64,000 nt of DNA, from positions 20,350 through 84,349 of the forward strand of contig NZ_JOHY01000049.1 in the NCBI RefSeq assembly GCF_000721495.1. Direction: 5' to 3'. The notes beneath the pieces are model-generated. The model was not told the origin of the DNA. It saw nothing but the letters and a program-made list of their open reading frames with translations, and searched no databases. Below are positions 40,401 through 46,540 of this stretch, piece by piece. Each line of letters opens with the position of its first letter. Position 1 is the first letter of the stretch. This DNA is from Streptomyces sp. NRRL F-5123 (lineage in GTDB: Bacteria > Actinomycetota > Actinomycetes > Streptomycetales > Streptomycetaceae). A program made the translations under genes and the position numbers.

Positions 40401-41220
40401 AGGAGCGGATGACGGCGTAGACGCGGTCGTTGTCGGCGAGCGCGTCGGACAGCCGCTTGAGGACGACGACGCCGCAGCCCTCGGAGCGCAGGATGCCGTC
40501 GGCGTCGGCCGCGAAGGGGCGGCAGCGGCCGGTCGGCGAGATCGCGCCGATGCGGTTCATGAAGACGGTCAGCTCGGGCGACATCATGAGGTTGACGCCG
40601 CCGGCCAGCACGACGTCGGTCTCGCCGGAGCGCAGGCTCTGGCCCGCCAGGTGCACCGCCAGCAGCGAGGAGGAGCACGCGACGCTGAGCGAGGCCATCG
40701 GCCCGCGCAGGTCGAAGGTGTACGCGAGCCGGCCGGCCGCGAAGCTGAACTCGTTGCCGCTGCCGTAGTGCGGGCTGATGCCCTGGACGCCGAGCGTCTT
40801 GCTGTGCAGCGTCGCGTAGTCGTGGGCGAACAGGCCGAAGTACGCGCCCGTGCGGGTGCCGCGCCAGGCGTCGGCGGGGCGCCCGGAGTCGCTCATCGCC
40901 TCCCACGCCACTTCGAGCAGCAGCCGCTGCTGGGGGTCCATCGCGCCCGCCTCGCGGGGCGAGATCCCGAACCAGGCGGCGTCGAAGCGGTCGATGTCGT
41001 CGAGGAAGCCGCCCCGGTGGGTGGCGGTCTCGTCCTGGTGGGCGGCCTCGCGGCTCCAGCGGGTCGCGGGGACCTCGGTGAAGACGGGGGCCGCGGATCT
41101 CAGCGTGGCGCCGAAGGAGTCGAAGTCGCGGACTCCGCCGGGGTAGCGGCAGCCGATGCCGACGACGGCGATCGGTTCGGCCTGCGGAGGGGTCGGGCTC
41201 GTCAGCGGTCGTTCAGCCAT
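31438..41220 (-). CDS. PKS, 5' part: KS-AT-ACP, KS-AT0-AT-KR0-ACP, start of third KS
   Basis: 3260 codons are open from ATG 41220. Module 1: KS with VACSSS (~182) and HGTGT (~316), FGH instead of NIGH; AT GHSVGE/YAFHS (malonyl type); an Asn-Gly-Ala linker; ACP GLDSL (~1038). Module 2: KS with DTACSSS and HGTGT; a first AT-like region with GQGAGE (~1703), no serine; a second, intact AT with GHSQGE (~2153) and YASHS (methylmalonyl); a KR with TGGTGRLG but GAFAAAD where GYAAAN is expected, so the catalytic Tyr is Phe; ACP GSDSV. Module 3: KS with DTACSS, then after GLLLV the frame runs into MPLWA-stop at 31438. No N-terminal docking helix is present, fitting a first extension protein that takes the pyrrolyl starter from the discrete PCP. 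It is divergent from the Sfp-type PPTase. Confidence 0.92.
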   Translation of the reverse strand: MAERPLTSPTPPQAEPIAVVGIGCRYPGGVRDFDSFGATLRSAAPVFTEVPATRWSREAAHQDETATHRGGFLDDIDRFDAAWFGISPREAGAMDPQQRLLLEVAWEAMSDSGRPADAWRGTRTGAYFGLFAHDYATLHSKTLGVQGISPHYGSGNEFSFAAGRLAYTFDLRGPMASLSVACSSSLLAVHLAGQSLRSGETDVVLAGGVNLMMSPELTVFMNRIGAISPTGRCRPFAADADGILRSEGCGVVVLKRLSDALADNDRVYAVIRSSAANHDGRSLGITAPNGAAQAELLRSALGTAGLAASDLDYVEAHGTGTPLGDQVELMALNEVYGRERAAGLRPLYVGSNKGVFGHTDGAAGVAGLLKGLWVIGSQEVPAQPDPGRLTSAVPWDRGAMAVPVSPVDLAETGRPLRVGVSSSGLSGTNVHVIAEGVAPAAAPPAAPVGPYVLLASAFHEEGLAGQLAGMRERLAADGDRPGDLLASAATRRTHERHRFAAVAASPQELAAALADTDADGEVADGACTGTADPENAPEPVFVYSGQGAQWAGMAADLYETSPVVRDVLDEYDALIRQDLPWSLVEELRRSEGGRLDRTDYAQPALLAVQSAVTEWLASAGIRPAAVLGHSVGEIAAAHAAGALTRGEAVTLAVRRGQILQETAGRGAMLAVRADRETAEALLADAGPQVVVAAVNGPAAVVLSGPADAVERAAAAAEARGIRCKRLAGDYAFHSPVVADCGPLLREALAGLAPATPAVRLLSSVLPGEAGVTFDAAYWERNLTDAVLLWPAVDALLAEGERALVEIGPHPTLTRQLTDAVRHRGRRGPVTATLRRGEDGLLALHRTAARLHVGGVEVDWTRLTGTPARYRALPTPSWGGARHWLPGVEPGDQGGAAAAAAPAQVRLSLLDDAGRVIGEMLAHPANGSAPAAITAPANGHLTHTGAQLNGAGAANGGIHANGSGPATGSGSANGAGAANGAGRANGPAAANGAPATGGRARGNGGMLRRVEEHVAAVLGLAEGQKPARRRGLFDQGLDSLTAVELRDRLAADFGVELATTIVFEQPTVEALAAYLAEAAPQDGPAGSAAPAAPGADGAEAEDDAVAVVGMACRLPGANSPEQFWAMLTEGRDAVRDLPAARRADPMWDEVAPGVPLRGGFLDDVTGFDAPFFRVSPREAKALDPQHRLLLEVAWEAMEDAGTPPAAQAGKDVGVYFGLNTADYQQLLTRDMADVDHFYGTGTTFAASVGRLSYFLGLNGPSIAVDTACSSSLTAVHLACQGLREGDCEVAVVGGANVIAAPTVSVSMAGAGALAPDGRCKTFDEAADGYGRGEGAAALVLKPLSAARRDGDRVYAVIRGSAVNQDGASGGMTVPNASAQVAVIRRAVQAAGWAPRDVDYVEAHGTGTPLGDPIEVRALAEALGSGRAADENLLIGAAKASVGHLEAAAGVTGLLKVVLAVHRGELPPQPLNRPSSHIDWDTLPVSVVTSRRAWPERGHPRRAGVSAFGFTGSNAHVVVEQPPAAPAPAPLPPRRAPYVLMVTAAAEPALRQAAGRLAARLRAAPAEVDDIVHTAAYRRSWLGHRLAVTGQDAGALAAALEVAARGGSTPAVRTAQVPEGVERATGFLYGAEPPSGPLREQLAAIPEYADALRACVERLAALTGADVDPFGEPPAALPAAYLLCHHVAAARLWTSVGLAPDAVTGQGAGELGAAWAAGRLDLDDALRLGAGQESGAALRPAAVPELPADGAEPAAKPGDLAARARRGAASELSATLAADLAAEGVDVLVDVLPRDLPEELAALGAPDTDAGDPLERLAATAAALLVAGAVPAPVKSARPPVSLPAYPWQHQRHWYREAAELPADGTRIPWVLSAASATGLRARAAALSETAATPGTDVSAVGAALAEAAASGSGAAAGAGASAIGAAAEVGVSGSGAAPGATVPRTGSKPEAAVPGAGAPVDVAGPGTGAVPGAAGSGADAAEVAVPGAGASADVAEPGAGAAPEGAGSGGPGVGLAGAPAGGGAHRAVVLAADAKGFGDALAALVEGRTAAPLHQGSAGSAKIALVFPGQGAQWPGMARELMAAEPAFAAQMRECADALAEFTDWSLADVVAGEPGAAPLDRVDVVQPTLFAVMVSLAALWRAYGVEPAAVVGHSQGEIAAAYVAGALSLRDAARVVALRSAELAQMSGQGGMASVALGEDAVTAILERFAGRLSVAAINGPASTVVAGDVDALEEMAGVCERGGIRFRRVDVDYASHSPHVEQIRDRLAEVLAGITPRPATVPFYSSATGGLLDTAELGADYWYYSLRERVRFEEAVGALLADGHTLLVEASPHPVLTPAVEETAEQAGGGARALGTLRRDDGGTTRFHTALADAYALGAPVDWRPAFAGREPEPTDIPDLAGRELDAWRYRVDWQPAEAPAATPPTGRWLVLVPAEGEGQALARAAAEAVAAGGADVVPLAADAARDGREQLAELLRGAGAAQAAGVLSLLALDGRPHGDFADVPAGTAATLALVQALGDAAADVPLWCVTAGAVSAEGGDLTAPEQAQVWGMARVAGLEAPQRWGGLVDLPAAPGAEHLAVLCAVLGGGLGAEDHVAVRDSGVLVRRLVRDPVAERPAPRTWRPEGSVLVTGGTGRLGRRLARWLAASGAEHVILASLRGPDAPGAAELEAELVRAGASVTLTAADVADPAATAALLDAARAAGRPVRTVLHAAVVPEPGPLAGTSLARLAGTLRAKATGARVLDELLDGEHGAEVDAFVLFSSVAGVWGAAENGAFAAADGYLDALAARRRARGRAGTAVAWSFWNAFGDDAGDAEVQEMFTSQSERQGLPLLDPAQALAALRQVLDRDEPSVAVADVEWDRFAPLYTAARPRPFLDALPDVRGAAPQGGAGTGDSALARLLAGTPESEREWAVLDLVRTEAAAVLGFGKAADVDPDRPFTEMGSDSVTAVEFRTRLNTATGLTLPASIAFDYPTAAAVAGCLLELAPGAAAAQEAAVASENTFGVDEPMAIVGMSCRLPGGVATPDDYWRLLAEGRDAVSGFPEDRGWDLGTLFDDDPDRLGKSYVSESGFLHEAGEFDAEFFGISPREAVTMDPRQRLLLEGAWELFENAGIDPQTLRGSRTGVFVGAGPTDYATGAPLAPASAEGYAVTGSTPAVISGRVSYFFGLEGPAVTIDTACSSALVSLHMACQALRAGECTMAVAGGVAVISSPKVFVEFSRQRALSADGRCKPFAEAADGTGFSEGMGLLLVMPLWA

Positions 41221-41266
41221 TGAAGAATTCCTTGCTCTACAATGATCATCCGCAATTCGGCATCGG

Positions 41267-41279
41267 ATCCCCGGGGGAT
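41267..41279. promoter_or_regulatory. Palindrome in the PKS/PPTase divergent gap
   Basis: ATCCCC-G-GGGGAT is a perfect 6-bp dyad with one central base, in the 76-bp gap between the large PKS (start 41220) and the PPTase (start 41297). The gap lacks the TAGGGGT heptamers found elsewhere, so the largest PKS operon may be controlled differently or from further upstream. Clear -35/-10 boxes are not seen. Confidence 0.3.
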
Positions 41280-41296
41280 ACCGAAGGGGGCGACCG

Positions 41297-42004
41297 ATGG
41301 GTGAGCCGCACCTCGCGGGGTCCGGCTACGTCGTCGTCTGGGTGGCGGCGGGCGAGCCGCCCGGCAGGCCGGACGGATTGCAGGGGCGCGCCGCGGACTA
41401 CCGCGGGACGCGCGCCGCCGCGCATCGGGTCGGCCGGCAGCTCGTCGCGGCGTACACGTCATGTCCGCCGGAGCAGCAGGCCTGGGAGCGCGACGCACGG
41501 GGGCGCCCGCTGGTCGTCGGCCCCGGCGGCCTGCACGTGAGCCTCAGCCACGCCGGCGGCGTGGTCGCGGCGGCGCTGGCGTGGGACGGCCCGGTCGGCG
41601 TGGACGTCGAGCGGCTGCGGCCGCTGCCGGACCGCGGCGCGCTCGCCCGCACCGCGCTCGCCGACAGCGAGCGCAGGGCCGTCGACGAGCTGCCGGAGGA
41701 GCGGCGGGACGCGCAGGTGCTCCGCTTCTGGACGCGCAAGGAGGCGGTCGCCAAGGCCCTCGGCAGCGGGCTGGCCACCCATCTGCGCGGCATCGTCACG
41801 ACGGCCCATGGCGCTGTGGTGTCCCTTCCCGAGGGGTGCGGTGACCTCTCCGCGTGGTCGCTGGCCGATCTGCCCGCGCCGGACGACGTGCTCGCCTCGG
41901 TCGCGGTCCGGGCGCCGGGCGTGCGGGCGGTGGCCCGCACGCTGGCGCTCCCCGCGGACCCGGGCCGGCCCCCCGGCGGGGGCGCGGTGGGGCCGCGGGG
42001 CTGA
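41297..42004 (+). CDS. 4'-phosphopantetheinyl transferase (Sfp-type)
   Basis: This 235-residue protein has the Sfp-family order of motifs: LHVSLSHAGG near residue 80, GVDVERLRPL near 105 (Mg and CoA binding) and FWTRKEAVAKALG near 150. Sfp-type enzymes have broad carrier-protein tolerance, so this is the likely general activator of the PKS and NRPS carrier domains. AGGGGG precedes the ATG. It is divergent from the main PKS operon and ends 11 nt before the convergent halogenase stop. The last ~20 residues are Pro/Gly-rich and probably disordered. Confidence 0.94.
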   Translation: MGEPHLAGSGYVVVWVAAGEPPGRPDGLQGRAADYRGTRAAAHRVGRQLVAAYTSCPPEQQAWERDARGRPLVVGPGGLHVSLSHAGGVVAAALAWDGPVGVDVERLRPLPDRGALARTALADSERRAVDELPEERRDAQVLRFWTRKEAVAKALGSGLATHLRGIVTTAHGAVVSLPEGCGDLSAWSLADLPAPDDVLASVAVRAPGVRAVARTLALPADPGRPPGGGAVGPRG

Positions 42005-42015
42005 GGGGGCGGCGC

Positions 42016-43362
42016 CTACACCGAGGGCGCGAGCACCGGGGCGCGCAGGGTGCCCAGGTAGGAGTGCCACAGGTGCGTCGGGTCGTTCTCGACGGCGAGC
42101 ACCGTCTCCCGCATGACGCGCAGCACCTCGGGCTCGTCGCCGTCGTAGACGTCGCCCTGCAGCAGCCGGACGACGTCCAGCCGGTAGCGGGGGTCGGCCA
42201 CGAAGGTGGTGAAGAGGATGTTCAGCCGGTAGTAGACCGAGATGAACTGGTACCAGTTGCGCACCCCGCTGCGGATCTTCTTCTCGTACCCGGCGAAGGC
42301 CGCCTTGGAGAAGTCGCCGGTCTCGTTGGCCTTGACGATGTCGGCGCAGGCCAGCCGGGCGCTGTTGAGGGCGACGCTGACGCCGCTGGAGAAGATCGGG
42401 TCGACGAACCGCGCGGCGTCGCCGAGCAGCACGAAGCGGTCGCCGACGAGCTCGGTCATCGAGTAGCTGTAGTCGCCCTCGACCGTGAAGTCCTTGACCT
42501 GGGTGGTCTTCTGCAGCGCCTCGTAGAGGTCCGGACGGCTCTCCAGGAAGCTCCAGAAGAACTTCTCGCGGTCCGTGTTCGCCTTGGTGAACTGGGCCTT
42601 CTGCGTCACGACGCCGATGCTGGTGACGGTGTCGGTGATGGGGATCTGCCAGACCCAGGTGTCGCTGATCGGCAGGAAGTGGATGTAGATGTAGTCGACC
42701 TTCTCGGGGCTGTTGGCGACCGCCGCGCGGTCCAGGCCCTCGAACCAGCCGTGGATGGCGTACTGGTCGAAGACCGGGTCGGGCTCCTTGAGGCCGAGCT
42801 GGCGGCCGAGCATGGTCTGCCGGCCGGAGGCGTCGATCACCATCTTCGCGGTGACGTCGATCTCCTTGGGGCCCATCTTGACGGTCAGCGCGACCTGGTC
42901 GGGGTCGCCGAAGTCCACCCGCATCGCGCGGACGCCCTGGAAGACCTTGGCGCCCAGGCTCTCGGCGTGCTTGAGCAGGATGAGGTCGAACTTGCTGCGG
43001 TCGACGTGGAAGGTGTAGTCGCGGTCCACGCCGTCCTGGTCGCGCTCGCTGAACAGGATGTCGGCGGTGCCCAGTTCATGGGTGAAGGTGGTCGTCGCGC
43101 TGCCGCTGACGTTGCGCGGCATGGAGGACGTCCACGCGGCGCCGTACTTGCGCGGGAAGCCGGCCGCCTCGATCTTCGGCATCGCGCCGGTCTCCAGCAG
43201 CACCCGGGTGGTGGCCGGGACGAGCGACTCGCCCACGTGCGGGCGGGGGAAGTTGGCGCCCTCGAAGACCGCGACCGACATCCCGGCCTTGGCGAGGTAG
43301 GAGGCGGCGCTGGAACCGGCGGGGCCTCCGCCGACGATCACGACGTCGTAGTCGGTACTCAT
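42016..43362 (-). CDS. FADH2-dependent halogenase, pyrrolyl-carrier type (PltA-like)
   Basis: This 448-residue flavoprotein halogenase has the FAD motif GGGPAGSSAA at residue 11, the halogenase motif WVWQIP (WxWxIP) near 225 and the conserved lysine in FPRKYGAAW near 75; DPIFSSGVSVALNSA follows. Length and carrier-linked context match PltA-like enzymes that chlorinate pyrrolyl-2-carboxyl-S-PCP at one or two positions. It is the last gene of the starter operon, 5 nt after the PCP stop. Whether one or two chlorines (or bromines) are added cannot be told from sequence. A flavin reductase is not seen in the window and is presumably supplied elsewhere. Confidence 0.92.
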   Translation of the reverse strand: MSTDYDVVIVGGGPAGSSAASYLAKAGMSVAVFEGANFPRPHVGESLVPATTRVLLETGAMPKIEAAGFPRKYGAAWTSSMPRNVSGSATTTFTHELGTADILFSERDQDGVDRDYTFHVDRSKFDLILLKHAESLGAKVFQGVRAMRVDFGDPDQVALTVKMGPKEIDVTAKMVIDASGRQTMLGRQLGLKEPDPVFDQYAIHGWFEGLDRAAVANSPEKVDYIYIHFLPISDTWVWQIPITDTVTSIGVVTQKAQFTKANTDREKFFWSFLESRPDLYEALQKTTQVKDFTVEGDYSYSMTELVGDRFVLLGDAARFVDPIFSSGVSVALNSARLACADIVKANETGDFSKAAFAGYEKKIRSGVRNWYQFISVYYRLNILFTTFVADPRYRLDVVRLLQGDVYDGDEPEVLRVMRETVLAVENDPTHLWHSYLGTLRAPVLAPSV

Positions 43363-43367
43363 GGTTC

Positions 43368-43640
43368 TCAGACACCTTCCGTCGGGAGGGGCAGCAGGCC
43401 GGACACGAGCTTGGTGATGGCGGCGATGTCCCGGAAGTTCGCCGCGTTGATCGACGACAGCGGTACGTCCACGCGCAGCTCTTCACGCAGGAAGTTCAGC
43501 AGGAGCGCGCTGTTCATCGAGTTGAGGACCTCCCACTCCAGGAGCGGGGTGGACTCGGTCAGCTCGCCCTTCGGGTCGCCGTCGAGAAAGGTCTCGCTGA
43601 TGAAGGCCGTGATGCGCTGCTTGACCTCATCGGGTGTCAT
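43368..43640 (-). CDS. Discrete peptidyl carrier protein for prolyl/pyrrolyl thioester
   Basis: This 90-residue carrier has VLNSMNSALLLNFL around the attachment site; the LNSMN pattern, with Asn for Asp before the serine, is typical of PltL/RedO-type prolyl carriers. GGAAGGGA precedes the ATG. It lies between the proline-activating A domain and the halogenase. Expected sequence of events: loaded with proline, oxidised to pyrrole on the carrier, halogenated, then passed to the first KS of the large PKS. Confidence 0.93.
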   Translation of the reverse strand: MTPDEVKQRITAFISETFLDGDPKGELTESTPLLEWEVLNSMNSALLLNFLREELRVDVPLSSINAANFRDIAAITKLVSGLLPLPTEGV

Positions 43641-43682
43641 TGCGGGGTCCCTTCCGCCGGGAGGTGGTCGTCGTGCTCGGGT

Positions 43683-45173
43683 TCATGGGTTCTTCGCCTC
43701 CGGCCGTCCGGCGCGTGTCGCCAGCGCCGGGCGGTCGATCTTGCCGTTGCCGTTCCTGGGCAGCGGCGTCAGGATCCGCACCTCGTCCGCGACCATGTAG
43801 CGCGGCAGGTGCTGGGAGAGGTGTCGGCGCAGGGCCAGGGCGCCCAGCTCGCTGCCGGGCCGCGGGGCCGCGAAGACGACGAGCCGGGTGTCGACGCCCT
43901 CGCCGACCGCGACCGCGGCGGCCTCGGCGACGTCCGGGTGGTTCTCCAGCACCGCCTCGACCTCGCCCAGCTCGACGCGGTGGCCGCGGATCTTGACCAT
44001 GTGGTCGCGCCGCCCGACGTAGTCGAACTCGCCGCCGGGCAGGATCCGGACCAGGTCGCCGGTGCGGTAGGTGCCGTGCTGCGGGGGGTGGCCCCAGTAG
44101 CCGGCCATCACGGTGGGCCCGTCCACGACGAGCTCGCCCTCCTCGCCGACGCCGGCCGTGCCGCCGTCGTCACGCACCGCCCAGACCCGGTCGCCGCTCG
44201 CGGGGATGCCGATCGGGACGGGCCGGTCGCGGTCCAGGTCGGCCTTGGTGACCTCGTGGAAGGTGCACACGTTGGTCTCGGTCGGACCGTAGAGGTTCAT
44301 CAGCCGCGCGCCGGTCCAGCCGGCCAGGTCTCGCAGCGGGCCGATCGGGAAGGGCTCGCCCGCGAAGAGCACGGTGTGGAGCGCCTCGGGGGCCGGGCGG
44401 TCGAGCAGCCCGCCGTACCGCATCATCACCGCGAGGGCGGACGGCACGGAGTACCAGACGGTGATGGCCTGGGTGTGCAGGTACTCGACGAGCTGGGCCG
44501 GGGCGAAGGACAGCTCCGGCGGGACGAGGTGGACCGAGGCGCCGGCCCGGAAGGCGACGTAGAGGTCGAGCACCGACAGGTCGAAGGCGAAGGGGGCGTG
44601 GTTGGCGAACCGGTCCTCGCCGTCCGGCTCCAGGACCTCGTGCGCCCAGTTGACGAACGCCAGCGCGTTGCGGTGCGTCAGGCACACGCCCTTGGGGGTG
44701 CCGGTGGAGCCGGAGGTGTAGAGGATGTACGCCAGGTCGCCGGGCTCCGTCGCGGTGTTGACGGGGGGCGCGGGGTCGAGCGGCGCCGTGTCGTCGTCGA
44801 GGTCGGCGCACGCGACGCCCGGCTCCAGATCGGCCGAGATCCGGGGTATCCGGTCGCCGGTCGTCATGACGGCGCGTGCCGCGCAGTCCCGGGCGATGGT
44901 GGCGACGCGGTGCACGGGGCTGCTGCCGTCGACGGGCACGTACGCGGCGCCGAGCCGCAGCACCGCCTGCATCGCGGCGACCACCGCGGGGCTCTTGGCC
45001 GCCCACAGCACCACCCGGTCGCCGCGCCGGACGCCCAGCCGGACCAGCCGGGCGGCCACGGCGTCGGCGGCGGCGTCGAGTTCGGCGTAGGTCAGGCCGC
45101 CGTCCGGGCCGGTCACGGCCAGGGCGTCGGGGCGGCGGGCGGCGGCGTCGACGACGAGCTGGTGGAGGGTCAC
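43683..45173 (-). CDS. Proline adenylation enzyme (PltF/RedM-like)
   Basis: This is a 496-residue stand-alone A domain. LYTSGSTGTPKG is the A3 motif, YGPTET is A5, YRTGD is A7 and NGNGKID is A10. Specificity positions read D-L-L-Y-L-A-L-V-C-K (from FDLSVLD, VWYSVP, LFAGE, LYGPTETNVC). From memory this is the code of the proline-activating enzymes that start pyrrole biosynthesis, such as PltF and CloN4. GTG 45173 overlaps the dehydrogenase stop in GTGA and is preferred over the much longer upstream open frame, which is antisense-like and low complexity. It adenylates L-proline and loads the discrete PCP. Confidence 0.93.
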   Translation of the reverse strand: MTLHQLVVDAAARRPDALAVTGPDGGLTYAELDAAADAVAARLVRLGVRRGDRVVLWAAKSPAVVAAMQAVLRLGAAYVPVDGSSPVHRVATIARDCAARAVMTTGDRIPRISADLEPGVACADLDDDTAPLDPAPPVNTATEPGDLAYILYTSGSTGTPKGVCLTHRNALAFVNWAHEVLEPDGEDRFANHAPFAFDLSVLDLYVAFRAGASVHLVPPELSFAPAQLVEYLHTQAITVWYSVPSALAVMMRYGGLLDRPAPEALHTVLFAGEPFPIGPLRDLAGWTGARLMNLYGPTETNVCTFHEVTKADLDRDRPVPIGIPASGDRVWAVRDDGGTAGVGEEGELVVDGPTVMAGYWGHPPQHGTYRTGDLVRILPGGEFDYVGRRDHMVKIRGHRVELGEVEAVLENHPDVAEAAAVAVGEGVDTRLVVFAAPRPGSELGALALRRHLSQHLPRYMVADEVRILTPLPRNGNGKIDRPALATRAGRPEAKNP

Positions 45174-46306
45174 AACCCGGTCTCCCTCGCGATGAGTTCG
45201 AGCTGGATCTCGGTCGTCCCGGAGAAGATCGTGGTGGGCAGGCAGTCGCGCAGCTGCTGGTCGATCCCGGCGCCGGCCACGTAGCCGGACGAGCCGAACA
45301 GCTGCACCGCGTCCAGGCTGTTGGCGACCGCGGCCTCGGACACGGCGGTCTTCGCCATGGCGATGGCGGTGACGTCGGTGCGGCCCGCGTCGAGCAGCCA
45401 GCAGGCGCGGTAGAGCAGCAGCCGCGCGCTCTCCAGCCGCAGCCGCATCCGGGCGACGCGGTGCGAGACGGCCTGGAAGCCGGCGATCTTCCGCCCGAAC
45501 TGCCGCCGCTCGGTGGTGTGCCGTACGCACTCGGCGAGCTGGTGCTCCATCAGGCCGAGGTACGCGGCGAACAGGCAGCCGCGCTCCCACGCCATGGAGT
45601 GCTGGAAGATCGCCCCGCCGCTGCCCTCGGCCCCGAGCAGGTAGCGGTCCGGGACCACGCAGCCGTCGAAGCGCACCCGCGCGGCGAGGCAGCCGTCGAG
45701 CCCCATCTTCGGCAGCGGCTCCCCGACGGTGATGCCGTCGAGGGCGCGCGGTACGGCGAAGGCGGAGATGCCCAGGAAGCCCGCCGCCGGGTCGGTGACC
45801 GCGTAGGTGACGAAGACGTCCGCGACGGGCGCGTTGCTGACGAAGGACTTCTCCCCGTCGAGCACGTAGCCGCCCTCGGTGCGTGTCGCGGTGGTCCGGA
45901 TGCGGCCGACGTCGGAGCCCGCCTCGTCCTCGGTCATGGCGTTGCCGGCGATGACGTCGCCCGACGCCATCCCCGCGAGCAGTTCCCGGGCGCCCTCGGC
46001 GCCGAACTCCCCCACGGGCACGGCGCAGGACAGCAGGTGCGCGGCGATGCCGAAGACCAGACCGGTGTCGGAGCAGGCCGCGCCGAACGCCTCCAGGGCC
46101 AGCGCGGTGTCCAGCGCGCCGAGGCCCGACCCGCCGTACTCCTCGGGCAGGCACAGCCCGGTCAGGCCGCTGCCGGCGATGTTCTTCCACGCCAGGCGGA
46201 CCAGTTCCGGGTCCGTGGTCGTCCGGTGCGCGGCCAGCCGCTTGGCGACGGCGGCGGTGACGGCGGCGCGGCGCTCGATCTGAGTCGGTGACAGCTCGAA
46301 GTCCAT
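45170..46306 (-). CDS. Prolyl-S-PCP dehydrogenase (acyl-CoA dehydrogenase fold, PltE/RedW-like)
   Basis: This 378-residue flavoprotein has the acyl-CoA dehydrogenase layout: an N-terminal helical domain with LCLPEEYGGSG, a middle beta domain (NAMTEDEAGSD, GEKSFVSNA) and a C-terminal helical domain ending in IFSGTTEIQ, the FAD/catalytic Glu region. With the prolyl A domain and PCP it is expected to oxidise prolyl-S-PCP by two two-electron steps to pyrrolyl-2-carboxyl-S-PCP. It is the first gene of the four-gene starter operon. A heptamer-type promoter lies ~120 nt upstream. The ribosome-binding site is weak, but the start is fixed by the conserved N-terminus (MDFELSPTQ). Confidence 0.93.
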   Translation of the reverse strand: MDFELSPTQIERRAAVTAAVAKRLAAHRTTTDPELVRLAWKNIAGSGLTGLCLPEEYGGSGLGALDTALALEAFGAACSDTGLVFGIAAHLLSCAVPVGEFGAEGARELLAGMASGDVIAGNAMTEDEAGSDVGRIRTTATRTEGGYVLDGEKSFVSNAPVADVFVTYAVTDPAAGFLGISAFAVPRALDGITVGEPLPKMGLDGCLAARVRFDGCVVPDRYLLGAEGSGGAIFQHSMAWERGCLFAAYLGLMEHQLAECVRHTTERRQFGRKIAGFQAVSHRVARMRLRLESARLLLYRACWLLDAGRTDVTAIAMAKTAVSEAAVANSLDAVQLFGSSGYVAGAGIDQQLRDCLPTTIFSGTTEIQLELIARETGL

Positions 46307-46422
46307 CGGTCAGGCTTTTTCCGGTGCGTATTCAATCGCTGCCAATTCAATCCCACCTCGATTGCCGGGCCCAGAAAATGAAGGTGCCGCGACTGGATAT
46401 TTCTGGTCCGACACACCCGGTA

Positions 46423-46468
46423 ACGCTAGTTTCCGGTGACAGGAATCCCAACCCTTACCCGACCCTTA
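46423..46468 (-). promoter_or_regulatory. Leftward heptamer promoter for the pyrrole starter operon
   Basis: On the minus strand TAAGGGT (46468-46462), a 4-nt spacer and TAAGGGT (46457-46451) run into TTGGGA at the -35 position (46451-46446). Exactly 17 nt later comes TAGCGT (46428-46423). The dehydrogenase start at 46306 is about 115 nt downstream. This is the same architecture as the 8.8-kb and 47.4-kb promoters. Confidence 0.6.
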
Positions 46469-46474
46469 AAGGGG

Positions 46475-46531
46475 AAGGGGGGCGCTAGGGGTACGGTAGG
46501 GGTGGCCGTTGCGGAATAACGGCCGTAGCGT
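46475..46531 (+). promoter_or_regulatory. Rightward heptamer promoter, antisense to the thioesterase
   Basis: AAGGGGG (46475-46481), TAGGGGT (46486-46492) and TAGGGGT (46497-46503) are spaced 11 bp apart. The last runs into a -35 position (TGGCCG, 46503-46508), and 17 nt later comes TAGCGT (46526-46531). No plus-strand gene follows: transcription from here would run antisense into the type II thioesterase at 46541-47275. Confidence 0.5.
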
Positions 46532-46540
46532 CCCGCCGGG

